Shown here one piece after another: positions 8,415 to 16,821 of a DNA stretch of 40,442 nucleotides. The notes under the pieces were generated by a model. It saw only the letters and a program-made list of their open reading frames with translations, had not been told where the DNA came from and made no database searches. Numbering within the stretch: position 1 is the stretch's first letter; the number at the start of each line of letters is the position of its first letter. The stretch is from NCBI GenBank assembly GCA_002715375.1, contig PAZA01000060.1:1-40442 (forward strand). Reading direction: 5' to 3'. The position numbers were made by a program, and so were the translations under genes. This DNA comes from Halobacteriovoraceae bacterium (GTDB lineage: Bacteria; Bdellovibrionota; Bacteriovoracia; Bacteriovoracales; Bacteriovoracaceae).

Positions 8415-9278
8415 TTATTGAAGGTTTTCTTTTTTAGTAGGGCCCTCTTTTTTTAGAAGTAGGCTTAAATCTCTCGCTTTGACAAATTCTTGAGAGGGGC
8501 TTTTTTTGGAATTATTAATTTTCTTTTTCCAGTCATTCATGGCCAATCCAGCTAAGGCGAATTTTTTTTCGAAAGTAATTGCTCTATCTAAACCAGGAAG
8601 GATCGCTTCCAATAGACTTCTTTTTGTTTGAATCCTTACTACAGGAGCTTGGTTTGATATATTTGTAAGCATCTCTGATAAGACTCCCTCTTCTTCGTCC
8701 TTATTTAAAAAGTTATGAATAAAGCCACTTCCCTTAAGTGCTTGGTTATCAATAGAATGTGGAGAAAGAAGCCAGTTTCTAATAAAGGAGTTGGGAATTA
8801 TTTCTTTAGAAAAACCTATACCTCCCCCTGAAGGGATGAGGGCTTGTTTAAGGTGATCAAAAGAAAAATAGTTTTCTTGGTAAGCTAACCTTATATCTGC
8901 TCCCATTGCGAGCTCTAAACCGGGTCCTACACCACCACCCTGGAGATTCACAATAATAGTTTGAGGTAAAAAGAACATAACGTAGACGAGTTTTTGGTAT
9001 TTTTCTAATAATTTTTGGAAATGTTTTTCAGGAAGCTTTATGAATTCATCCAAGTCAAAACCTTTTGAGAAGTATTTATCCTGACCTGTTATGACGACAG
9101 AGTTAACTTCAATATGTTGAGAAAGCCATGAGAAAAGAGATTCAAGCTCATCCAGCATTTCTTCATTGATGAGGTTTTTTTTTGATTCTTCAGGTTGGAT
9201 CAATTGAAGAAACAGAGTTTTAGTTTTTGAAGTAACATGAACTTTAAGCGTATTAAAATTAAAAATTTCTGTCTTCAC
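8415..9278 (-). CDS. Enoyl-CoA hydratase/isomerase (crotonase) family protein
   Basis: Crotonase-fold protein of 287 residues. The oxyanion-hole region reads FSKGFDLDEF (70-79) and LQGGGVGPGLELAMGADIRLA (112-132), and LIPSGGG (147-153) follows. Of the two catalytic glutamates of enoyl-CoA hydratase, the first (Glu122 in GLELAM) is kept. The position of the second appears to hold His142 (FDHLKQALIP, where hydratases have PE). The protein may therefore be an isomerase, hydrolase or other crotonase-type enzyme rather than a classical hydratase. Convergent with the mevalonate operon, 3 bases apart. A perfect 14-base palindrome lies 48 bases upstream of its start. Specific substrate unknown. Confidence 0.82.
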   Translation of the reverse strand: MKTEIFNFNTLKVHVTSKTKTLFLQLIQPEESKKNLINEEMLDELESLFSWLSQHIEVNSVVITGQDKYFSKGFDLDEFIKLPEKHFQKLLEKYQKLVYVMFFLPQTIIVNLQGGGVGPGLELAMGADIRLAYQENYFSFDHLKQALIPSGGGIGFSKEIIPNSFIRNWLLSPHSIDNQALKGSGFIHNFLNKDEEEGVLSEMLTNISNQAPVVRIQTKRSLLEAILPGLDRAITFEKKFALAGLAMNDWKKKINNSKKSPSQEFVKARDLSLLLKKEGPTKKENLQ

Positions 9279-9325
9279 TAACCTTCCCTGGTTTTTGAAT
9301 TAGGATTTCAAATTTTATTTTTCCC

Positions 9326-9339
9326 AATGGTTAACCATT
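9326..9339. promoter_or_regulatory. Perfect 14-base palindrome upstream of the crotonase gene
   Basis: AATGGTTAACCATT is self-complementary over all 14 bases and lies 48 bases before the minus-strand crotonase start, where an operator would be expected. No second copy was noticed and no binding protein is identified, so the role is inferred from symmetry and position. Confidence 0.35.
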
Positions 9340-9347
9340 AGGCAAAG

Positions 9348-9387
9348 AAAAAAAAAGAGGGCCTTTTACTTGAGTATACTTTACTCA
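9348..9387 (-). terminator. Possible terminator after trxB
   Basis: Reading the minus strand past the trxB stop, TGAGTAAAGTATACTCA (9387-9371) forms a 6-base-pair stem with a 5-base loop, and nine U residues (9356-9348) follow after a 14-base gap. A second small stem, AAAAG/CTTTT, abuts the U-run directly. Neither is strong, so this is a weak intrinsic-terminator candidate. Confidence 0.3.
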
Positions 9388-9420
9388 GCTTTAAAGGTTA
9401 TAGATGATTCGGTCTAAAAG

Positions 9421-10353
9421 TTATTTACTTTCTTCATCTTCTAAAAACTTCTCAGCTTTCATTGCGGCCATACAACCTGAGCCTGCTGCCGTTATGGCCT
9501 GTCTATAAAAAGGGTCTTGGACGTCACCACAGGCAAAGACGCCTGGAATATTTGTATCAGGGCCATGTTGGGTTTTAATGAAACCATTTTCGTCAAGTTG
9601 TACCTGATTTCCTAAAAAGGTTGTATTAGGAGTGTGACCAATTCCCAAGAAAAAACCGTCTGTTTGTCTTTCAACTGATTCATTTGTTTCAGTATTTTTA
9701 ACTTTAATGCCTTTAACACCATTATCATCAAAAAGGATTTCTTCAACGACTGTATTCCAAAGAATATCTATCTTAGGGTTATCAAAAGCCCTTTGCTGCA
9801 TTGGCTTGGAAGCTCTTAAAGAACCTCTTCGGTGAATAATTGTTACTTTTTCAGCAAATCGAGTGAGGAAGTTAGCCTCTTCCATTGCAGTATCTCCACC
9901 TCCAACAACATGAACAATTTTATTTCTAAAGAAAAAGCCATCGCAGGTTGCACAAGCACTGACACCCTTTCCAATAAGTTCTTTTTCATTAGGAAGACCT
10001 AGATATTTAGCACTTGCTCCTGTTGATATAATAACTGTTTTTGCTTCAATCTCAGTACCATCCTCACAATTAATGAGAAATGGTTTCTTGTTAAAGTCCA
10101 CTTTTACAACATTTTTTTGCCAGTACTGGGTTCCAAACCTCTCAGCTTGCTTTTTCATTTTATCCATAAGGTCAGGTCCTTGGACTCCTTCAGGAAAACC
10201 TGGAAAGTTTTCCACGTCAGTTGTTGTGGTAAGCTGTCCGCCTGGCTCATGCCCTTCTAAAACGAGGGGGTTCAAGTTGGCCCTAGATGTATAAAGGGCA
10301 GCTGTATGTCCTGCCGGTCCAGATCCTACAATAACAACATCTCGCTGTTCCAT
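9421..10353 (-). CDS. trxB: Thioredoxin-disulfide reductase
   Basis: NADPH-dependent flavoenzyme that keeps thioredoxin reduced in the cytoplasm; 310 residues, the standard length. The FAD motif is VIVGSGPAGHTAA (7-19), the redox-active pair is CATC (Cys134/Cys137) in SACATCDGFFF, the NADPH-binding loop is GGGDTAMEEA (151-160) and HRRGSLRA (174-181) binds the NADPH phosphate. A C-terminal FACGDVQD FAD block is present. AAGGAAT lies before the ATG. It is not next to a thioredoxin gene; the nearest gene is a small hypothetical upstream on the same strand. Confidence 0.97.
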   Translation of the reverse strand: MEQRDVVIVGSGPAGHTAALYTSRANLNPLVLEGHEPGGQLTTTTDVENFPGFPEGVQGPDLMDKMKKQAERFGTQYWQKNVVKVDFNKKPFLINCEDGTEIEAKTVIISTGASAKYLGLPNEKELIGKGVSACATCDGFFFRNKIVHVVGGGDTAMEEANFLTRFAEKVTIIHRRGSLRASKPMQQRAFDNPKIDILWNTVVEEILFDDNGVKGIKVKNTETNESVERQTDGFFLGIGHTPNTTFLGNQVQLDENGFIKTQHGPDTNIPGVFACGDVQDPFYRQAITAAGSGCMAAMKAEKFLEDEESK

Positions 10354-10449
10354 GATTGAAATTCCTTTTTTTAAAAGATGTTAACGTCTGAGTACGGTGA
10401 GGGCGATGGTCATCTCCCTCTTAAATGATAAATTATTTTTTTTGGATTT

Positions 10450-10668
10450 CTATTCTAACTCATTTAAAGCAGCTTTACTTTCTTCAAGTTTTTCAATTTC
10501 CACTTTAATGTTTTCTGGTCTGTCATCCATTTCTGGGTTCAGCTCATAATAAGCTTTTATGGAGAGAAGTTCATCTGGGTTTGGAGCTTCCTGAGTCGTT
10601 TTAAAGCGCTCTTCCGTTAGTGTACAGTTATAAAAGAAGAGTTTTTTGTTTTTTTTCTTTCTACTCAA
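10450..10668 (-). CDS. Small hypothetical protein, 72 residues
   Basis: Short, very charged protein: a lysine-rich N-terminus (RKKKNKK), a middle block YNCTLTEERFKTTQEAPNPDELLSIKAYYELNPEMDDRPENIK that I write here only by its ends (residues 13 to about 55), and an acidic helical tail. The TTG start is supported by GAGGA 5-7 bases upstream, which argues for a real gene. It lies 96 bases upstream of trxB on the same strand and may share its transcript. There is no membrane segment, and only one Cys (Cys15). I do not recognise the family. Confidence 0.65.
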   Translation of the reverse strand: MSRKKKNKKLFFYNCTLTEERFKTTQEAPNPDELLSIKAYYELNPEMDDRPENIKVEIEKLEESKAALNELE

Positions 10669-10846
10669 AGTTTTTTCCTCGTTTGAAAATTACTGGCCGC
10701 TTTTCTTTTTCAATCCTTTTATTACCAATCTCTTTGGAAAAGGGCAATGGAGTTTGGCGTAATTACTGGACATTCCTACCTTATGGATAGTTGTGACATG
10801 TTGTGTTATGTTGTTAAGGTTAAGAATGGGTGTTTAGGTGGGGTTA

Positions 10847-12415
10847 ATGCTTCGTGTTATTTTTCGGTTTTGGTTCAGCTGGGTAGCTTTTTTCCTTTTT
10901 TTTATTTGGGTTTTAATCCTTCCTAGTGTTGGCCATGGGTTTTCTCAAGTGCAAATTAAGGAAGTTAGTGGCAGTAAAAAAACAATTGTGATGGATCAGG
11001 GCCTTTTGGATGGCCTAAAAACGGGTAAAAATGGATGGCTCTTCTTTTCTAGCCCTAAAAACCCAATAAAACTTAAAAAGGTTGCCTTTGGTGAAGCTGT
11101 AAAGGTGTTTCCTACTAAATCATATTGGTACTTGAGAAAAAGACCTGCTCCTGAGTATCTTAATCATGGTCAGAGACTTCTACTACTTGAGACTGATTCA
11201 GCTTTGCAAGGTTTGGCCCCTATAAATGTTAGGAAAAAAACAGTTTATCTCGATCCTAAGAGAGGCCCTGAGGAGTATTTGAAAAGTAAGGCCATGGATA
11301 AGGGCATTCCAGAAGATATTATCAAAGGTGGTAAGGCTTCAATCCGCTCTAGAGTTTTGAATGAAACGGCTCTTCCCAAGCATCAGCATATTGAAGTAAC
11401 GTCTTTTTCAAAATGGGATAAAAAAGAAGCTTTATCTTTATCAGAGGACGGTCTTCCAACAGATCATATCCTAAGCTCAAAAAAAGTTACTAAAGGAAGG
11501 GACCCTCAAGGTATTCGGGTTCAGAGAAAGTCTCAGATTTTAGAAAACCTAACTGATGGAGTTGTAAATAAAGGAAAATTTTATAAAGATTTGGATGACT
11601 TATATAAAGACATTGAGGCAACTTCACTTGTGCAAAATGGTTCACTCCATCCTACTGTTTACGATCAATATATTAGGAAAAAAAGAGAAGAAAAGGAGAT
11701 AAACTCTTTTGCTTTGGAAAAGATGATTCATGAAGGTGATCTTTGGTCTGTGGATATGGACCGAGATCAATTAAGGGAATTCTTTGTTGCAAGTGGTATT
11801 GCTATTGAAAGAGAAAGGCAAAAGTTTGCTCTTCAAAATGAAGTGGGTCATGAAATATTTATTCTTTATGGTGTGGATCTAAACTCCCATATTGACCCTA
11901 GTGATAAGAATTATCAGGGAAGTGGCGTTTCTTTGGGAATTGGTTACGATTACTTCTTGATGAGGACAATACCTAAATTAAATCACTTCTCTTTGGAGCT
12001 TTTCCTAGATACGTCTAATAATTATTACGATTTTGGAACAAAAAATGCTTTAACAAATGAGTTTTCTTTGAAAGTTTCTTTAAATTGGTACCTTCGCTTA
12101 CCTTCAACATTAAGGAAGTATATTTGGTATATAGGAACTGGGATAGGTTCAGGTCAAGCTAGTATTAAAAATGTTTCTTTCTCTAGACGCTATACTGCTC
12201 AAATTAGTGAGTTTCCATTTTTACACCTAGGATTAAAGTACCGATTTGGAGGTAGAGAAAAAGGGGATTGGTTCAACAAATCTGTTGGTCTTCATTTTCT
12301 TCTTTCGACAGGAGCTAAGCGTTTGACAGTTACAGAGCAAATTACGGATAGTATAGAAGCCAGCTTGAATGTTGGAGGAGTGAAGTTTTCTGGTGGGATT
12401 AATTTTCTTTTTTAA
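10847..12415 (+). CDS. Outer-membrane beta-barrel protein with N-terminal SH3-like domain, paralogue 1
   Basis: Protein of 522 residues. A hydrophobic N-terminal segment (about residues 5-32) ends near VGHGFS and suits a signal peptide. Next comes a small beta-rich domain containing SGSKKTIVMDQGLLDGLKTG and TKSYWYLRK, then a charged, helical linker (about 115-335). The C-terminal 190 residues alternate aromatic and polar residues (LEVGYDYFL-type strands, FSLELFLDTSNNYY, LGLKYRFGG) and end in Phe (GGINFLF), as expected of an outer-membrane barrel. ATG at 10847 is preferred to the in-frame GTG at 10838 because AGGTGGGG sits just before it. The next gene, 14 bases downstream, is a shorter relative. 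Function unknown. Confidence 0.7.
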   Translation: MLRVIFRFWFSWVAFFLFFIWVLILPSVGHGFSQVQIKEVSGSKKTIVMDQGLLDGLKTGKNGWLFFSSPKNPIKLKKVAFGEAVKVFPTKSYWYLRKRPAPEYLNHGQRLLLLETDSALQGLAPINVRKKTVYLDPKRGPEEYLKSKAMDKGIPEDIIKGGKASIRSRVLNETALPKHQHIEVTSFSKWDKKEALSLSEDGLPTDHILSSKKVTKGRDPQGIRVQRKSQILENLTDGVVNKGKFYKDLDDLYKDIEATSLVQNGSLHPTVYDQYIRKKREEKEINSFALEKMIHEGDLWSVDMDRDQLREFFVASGIAIERERQKFALQNEVGHEIFILYGVDLNSHIDPSDKNYQGSGVSLGIGYDYFLMRTIPKLNHFSLELFLDTSNNYYDFGTKNALTNEFSLKVSLNWYLRLPSTLRKYIWYIGTGIGSGQASIKNVSFSRRYTAQISEFPFLHLGLKYRFGGREKGDWFNKSVGLHFLLSTGAKRLTVTEQITDSIEASLNVGGVKFSGGINFLF

Positions 12416-12429
12416 GGAGTTTAAATTAA

Positions 12430-13560
12430 TTGGAAAATCTTGTGAAAAAATTAAAAAACGTAATCTTGTTATCCTTTTTTATCGCATTTAATTGTAATGC
12501 TTTGGATATGGATGAGACATTGACTTTTAGAATTCTAAAATTGTCTAAAACAAAAAGAACATTACTCGCAAATAGGGGAACAGACGATGGTTTAGAAATA
12601 AATAACCACGCCAAATTTTATCTTACTTCTACGGGGGTAGTTGCTAGAGCAGTTGTTCGGAAGATTTCGCCAACAAGGTCTGTCTGGGCAATATATAGAC
12701 TTGTCAATGAATCTGAAATTAATACGGGAAGAGTTCTCCAGTTAAAATCAGTATCAGCTGTTAAATTGAGTAAAGACCCTACAAAAATGCTTGATGTTCC
12801 ACCAGCTTCCATACCGATAGATGGTGGAGGGACATTAGCCGATTTGGAAAGTAAAGAAACAAAAGAGGAAAGAGAAGATTTAAGGAGTTTGAGGGAAGGT
12901 CCATTAAATGAAGAAGAGAGCGGAAAGGGTAAATTTGGACATCTAGACTCACATTTAAAGGCCCGAGGAGATGGAGGAAGGGCCTTCGGAAAGAAAAGTT
13001 GGGATGTTTTTTCTAATTTTAGTTTGAATAGTTTAAGCACTAAGGAAGATAGTGCTTCTACATCTAAAGTAACTTCTAAAAGTGAAATGGCCCTCTCTTT
13101 TGGTGTTGAGAAGTACTTCCCTTCAACAGAGGTAACTTTTTTTAAGAGAACGTCGCTTTTTGGAGAGTTTGAGTGGGTTAAAAATGTTTCAAAAGATACC
13201 TCTGGAGGAACTGATCAAGGGGATGTTGCTAAAACAGTTTTTTCGGGAGGAGTTAATTATCATTTATTCACGGACCCTTTTTCTTTTGACAAGTTTGTTC
13301 CTTTTGTAGGTCTCGGCTTTGGTATGGGGACAGACCAGAGGGAGTATACTGATGCCAGTGAGACGTCATTTACGGAGTCAAATGCTCATTATTTTTTAGG
13401 GGCAGGAGTCAAATTTTACGCGGCTTTTGGAATAGGTTTAAAAGGGATGGTTGACTATTATGTAAAAAACCAAAATCAAACAAATAGTCAGACTCTTGCT
13501 CTTACGACTTATCAAACTGTTGGGTTTCGCACGAGGTTAGGCTTAACTTATCGCTTTTGA
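12430..13560 (+). CDS. Outer-membrane beta-barrel protein with N-terminal SH3-like domain, paralogue 2
   Basis: Protein of 376 residues with the same plan as its upstream neighbour: signal peptide (about 1-24, ending CNA), N-terminal domain with KTKRTLLANRGTDDGLEI and TRSVWAIYR matching the neighbour's KTIVMDQGLLDGL and TKSYWYLRK, a charged linker (about 110-190), then a barrel-like region ending in Phe (GFRTRLGLTYRF). The TTG start is supported by AAGGAG 10 bases upstream; a GTG at 12442 is an alternative. Very likely an operon partner and an old duplication of the upstream gene. The extracytoplasmic location is inferred from signal peptide and barrel features. No specific function recognised. 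Confidence 0.7.
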   Translation: MENLVKKLKNVILLSFFIAFNCNALDMDETLTFRILKLSKTKRTLLANRGTDDGLEINNHAKFYLTSTGVVARAVVRKISPTRSVWAIYRLVNESEINTGRVLQLKSVSAVKLSKDPTKMLDVPPASIPIDGGGTLADLESKETKEEREDLRSLREGPLNEEESGKGKFGHLDSHLKARGDGGRAFGKKSWDVFSNFSLNSLSTKEDSASTSKVTSKSEMALSFGVEKYFPSTEVTFFKRTSLFGEFEWVKNVSKDTSGGTDQGDVAKTVFSGGVNYHLFTDPFSFDKFVPFVGLGFGMGTDQREYTDASETSFTESNAHYFLGAGVKFYAAFGIGLKGMVDYYVKNQNQTNSQTLALTTYQTVGFRTRLGLTYRF

Positions 13561-13613
13561 AAAGATTCATTTTCATATAAAACACCCTTAAAAAGTAAAA
13601 AATAGGAGATTCA

Positions 13614-14465
13614 GTGCCTTTCGTTTCTATTGATACTCAAAAAACAATAACTTATTTTAAATCTAAAAGGGATCTTTTAAGAAAAGAGGATTTTTTGGCC
13701 ATAGAAGAGCCTCTTGAGATGACTATTTCCTACAAAGGAAAAAAGAAGTCTCTTAGTTTGACAATGAGAACCCCTGGGAGTGATCAGGATTTGGTTGTAG
13801 GTTATTTATTGGCAGAAGGCATTATAAACACTTATGATGATATTGACTGGAGTCAGAAGGGTATTGTGTTTGAAGAGGGAAAAAACTCTCACGTTTGTGT
13901 TTATTTAAATAAAGAACCTGTTGATCTAGGTATTTTAGAACGAAACAGCTATATGAGTTCTAGTTGTGGTGTATGTGGCAAAGCTTCTATAGAAAGTTTA
14001 GATGTTTTACAAGAACTTAAGGATCAAGAAGACGAGGAAATTTCTAGGAAAGCGAGTATTCTTTCAAGTAGTTTTTTCTTTTCCCTTCCTAATATTTTAA
14101 GAAAAAATCAGGACATATTTGAAAAGACAGGTGGTCTCCATGGTGCAATGTTAGTGGGTTTTGAAGGGGAAATGATTGCTTTGCGGGAAGACGTTGGAAG
14201 GCATAATGCTGTAGATAAATTATTCGGGTATTGTCTTTTAAATAGGATTAACACCAAATTAGGAGTCCTACTTTTAAGTGGAAGAATAAGTTTTGAACTC
14301 ATACAAAAAGCTTCGAAATCTGGTGTCAAATTTGTCGCTGGAATAGGAGCGCCTTCATCTTTTGCTGTTTCTTTGGCAAGAAAAAATAATATAACCTTGG
14401 TAGGGTTTTTAAAGGAAGAGAGTTTTAACTGTTATACAGGGAATGAAAGGATCCTTTATGATTGA
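13614..14465 (+). CDS. fdhD: Formate dehydrogenase accessory sulfurtransferase FdhD
   Basis: FdhD passes sulfur from the cysteine desulfurase to the molybdenum cofactor, which formate-dehydrogenase-type enzymes need for activity. The 283-residue protein has the catalytic pair CGVC (Cys118/Cys121) in SSSCGVCGKAS and the family block LREDVGRHNAVDKLFG, followed by SGRISFELIQKA and GAPSSFAVSLA. GTG start with GGAG 6 bases upstream. Its last codons overlap the start of the molybdopterin oxidoreductase gene, so the two are translationally coupled, which strongly suggests that the oxidoreductase is its client. Confidence 0.95.
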   Translation: MPFVSIDTQKTITYFKSKRDLLRKEDFLAIEEPLEMTISYKGKKKSLSLTMRTPGSDQDLVVGYLLAEGIINTYDDIDWSQKGIVFEEGKNSHVCVYLNKEPVDLGILERNSYMSSSCGVCGKASIESLDVLQELKDQEDEEISRKASILSSSFFFSLPNILRKNQDIFEKTGGLHGAMLVGFEGEMIALREDVGRHNAVDKLFGYCLLNRINTKLGVLLLSGRISFELIQKASKSGVKFVAGIGAPSSFAVSLARKNNITLVGFLKEESFNCYTGNERILYD

Positions 14466-16821
14466 TGATAAATTGAAAAAAGAAGAAGGGATTAAACTGG
14501 GAAAGGAATCGGGTAAAAGGTTTGTTTATCCACTTTGCCCAGAAACTGAGGATCCTCTTATTATTGGGGAAAAGGCAACAAAAGCAGCAGGCCCAAAAGC
14601 TGTTTTATCGACAGGAAATCATATCTTTTCGAGGATGAGCATAAAAAAAGGTTTAAAAATTTTGGCCCAGGTAAACCAAAAGGAAGGTTTTGATTGTTCA
14701 GGTTGCGCCTGGCCTGACCCCGAGAAACGTTCATTTGCTGAATTTTGTGAAAATGGAGCAAAGGCCATAAGTCTTGAAGGAACGGACAAAAAAATAAAAC
14801 CCTCTTTTTTTAAAAAGTGGAGTGTTGAGGAACTTTCATTAAAAAGTGATTTATGGTTGACTGAACTTGGGCGATTAACAAGGCCAATGTATTTACCAAA
14901 AGGATCATCTCATTATGAAGAGGTGAGTTGGGCGAAAGCTTTTGAACTAATTTCTAAGAAAATAACTTCTTTAGAGTCTCAAGAAAGAGCAAGCTTTTAC
15001 ACTTCGGGTAGAACGAGTAATGAAGCAGCTTTTTTATATCAGCTTTTTGTTAGGTTGCTTGGAACAAATAACCTCCCCGATTGTTCAAATATGTGTCATG
15101 AGTCGAGTGGTGTTGCCTTGGGTGAATCTATTGGTATTGGCAAAGGCACTGTAACTTTAGACGATTTTAATAAAGCTGAGCTTATTTTAGTTGTAGGACA
15201 AAACCCTGGAACGAATCACCCTAGAATGCTTTCAGCGCTACAAAAAGCAGTGACTGAGAAAGGTGCAAGGGTTATTTCAATTAATCCTCTTTTTGAATCA
15301 GGCACTGCTTCTTTTGCAAATCCCCAAAAATTAGAAGGCCTTTTAGGATTAGGACTTCCTTTAGCCTCTCACCATATACCTATAAAGATTAATGGAGATG
15401 TGCCTTTTTTCCAGGGAGTTATGAAGTCAATTTTTGAGAAGATAGGGGAGCCAAATAACAATTATTCACTTGATTTAGATTTTATAAAAGGGAAAACAAT
15501 TGGCTTTGAAGATTTTCGAAAAAATATTTCGAAAACTTCCTGGGATGATTTGATTAGAGGCTCAGGAGTTTTCAAAAAGGAAATGGAATCTCTTGCAGAA
15601 GCTTATTTGAAAAGCAATAAGACAATTATTTGTTGGGCCATGGGGCTTACCCAACATGAAAATGCCGTGAGTAATATCCAGGAAATAGTAAACCTTCTTT
15701 TATTAAAAGGAAATTTTGGTAAGCCTGGAGCAGGTGCTTGTCCCGTTAGAGGACATAGTAATGTTCAAGGGGATAGGACGATGGGAATTCATGAGAAACC
15801 ATCGTCATCTTTCATTGATAATTTGGATAAAGCTTTTGATTACTCTTTTCCTAGAAAAGCTGGCTTTAATACTGTTGAAGTTATAAAGGCCATGGAGGAT
15901 GGAAAGGTTGACTTATTTTTTGCTCTTGGGGGAAATTTTTTATCGGCCACACCTGATACGCATAGAACTGCTAAGGCCCTTCAAAATTGTTCAATGACTG
16001 TTCAGGTGTCAATAAACCTAAACCGGTCACACCTTGTTACAGGTGACGAGGCCCTCATTCTTCCTTGCCTGGCCCGTTCTGAAAAAGATGTAACAAATAA
16101 AGGACTGCAATTTGTAACCGTAGAAAACTCAATGAGTTTTGTTCATTCGTCTAAAGGAGCTTTGGAACCCATTGATACTGAGCTCAAGAGTGAGGTTTCT
16201 ATTATTTCTGAAATCGCTGAAAGGACTCTTAAAAAAAGAGAAGAACAGGGAGTACCTTCTTTAAATTGGAAGGGTTTCCGTGAAAACTATGATTTAATAA
16301 GAAGCCTAATTGAAAAAAGTATCCCAGGTTTTGTCGATTATAATAAGAGGATAAAAGAGAACGCCGGTTTTTATCTGCCTCATCCTGTTAGAGATGAGAG
16401 GCGTTTTCCAACAAAGGAAGGGAAAGCCCTATTTACATTGCACGCAATTCCATTTTGGAAATTAAAGAAAGGTCAATACCATATGATGACTATTAGAACT
16501 CATGACCAATTTAATACAACCATTTATGGAAAAGATGACCGCTATAGAGGAATTTATGGCCAAAGAAGGGTTTTATTTATGAACTCTGAAGATATGGCAA
16601 ATGAAGGGTTTTTAGAGAAGGATAGGATCAATATAAGAAGTTATTTTGGAGAAGGACAAAGGGTTGTAAAAAACTTCTTTGTTGTACCTTTTGATATACC
16701 CAAAGGATGTACGGCAACTTATTTTCCAGAATCAAATGAATTGGTTCACCTTGAGAACCACGCGCATAAAAGTTATACACCAGTTTCTAAATCGCTTGTT
16801 GTATCTTTTGAAAAGGTTTAG
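14458..16821 (+). CDS. FdhF/YdeP family molybdopterin oxidoreductase
   Basis: Protein of 787 residues of the DMSO-reductase superfamily, FdhF/YdeP branch. Near the N-terminus it has GFDCSGCAWPDP (Cys80 and Cys83) and FCENGAKA, blocks characteristic of YdeP-like proteins, which have only part of the usual iron-sulfur cysteine pattern. DCSNMCHESSGVAL (about 208-221, Cys213 a candidate Mo ligand) and VVGQNPGTNHPRM follow; the C-terminal MopB domain contains RTHDQFNTTIYG. ATG at 14458 is chosen because AAAGGA lies 6 bases before it and the overlap with fdhD is 8 bases; an ATG at 14443 is also in frame. No signal peptide, so cytoplasmic. True substrate unknown; YdeP relatives are linked to acid resistance, others to formate oxidation. 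No electron-transfer subunits adjoin it. Confidence 0.88.
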   Translation: MIDDKLKKEEGIKLGKESGKRFVYPLCPETEDPLIIGEKATKAAGPKAVLSTGNHIFSRMSIKKGLKILAQVNQKEGFDCSGCAWPDPEKRSFAEFCENGAKAISLEGTDKKIKPSFFKKWSVEELSLKSDLWLTELGRLTRPMYLPKGSSHYEEVSWAKAFELISKKITSLESQERASFYTSGRTSNEAAFLYQLFVRLLGTNNLPDCSNMCHESSGVALGESIGIGKGTVTLDDFNKAELILVVGQNPGTNHPRMLSALQKAVTEKGARVISINPLFESGTASFANPQKLEGLLGLGLPLASHHIPIKINGDVPFFQGVMKSIFEKIGEPNNNYSLDLDFIKGKTIGFEDFRKNISKTSWDDLIRGSGVFKKEMESLAEAYLKSNKTIICWAMGLTQHENAVSNIQEIVNLLLLKGNFGKPGAGACPVRGHSNVQGDRTMGIHEKPSSSFIDNLDKAFDYSFPRKAGFNTVEVIKAMEDGKVDLFFALGGNFLSATPDTHRTAKALQNCSMTVQVSINLNRSHLVTGDEALILPCLARSEKDVTNKGLQFVTVENSMSFVHSSKGALEPIDTELKSEVSIISEIAERTLKKREEQGVPSLNWKGFRENYDLIRSLIEKSIPGFVDYNKRIKENAGFYLPHPVRDERRFPTKEGKALFTLHAIPFWKLKKGQYHMMTIRTHDQFNTTIYGKDDRYRGIYGQRRVLFMNSEDMANEGFLEKDRINIRSYFGEGQRVVKNFFVVPFDIPKGCTATYFPESNELVHLENHAHKSYTPVSKSLVVSFEKV

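Noticed and set aside
12618-13040. Open frame of 140 codons on the minus strand
   Set aside because: It lies wholly inside the plus-strand barrel protein gene, has no ribosome site and its product is low-complexity; it is a shadow of that gene.
14443-14457. Alternative ATG start of the molybdopterin oxidoreductase
   Set aside because: AGGGA sits too close to it, while AAAGGA is well placed for the ATG at 14458.
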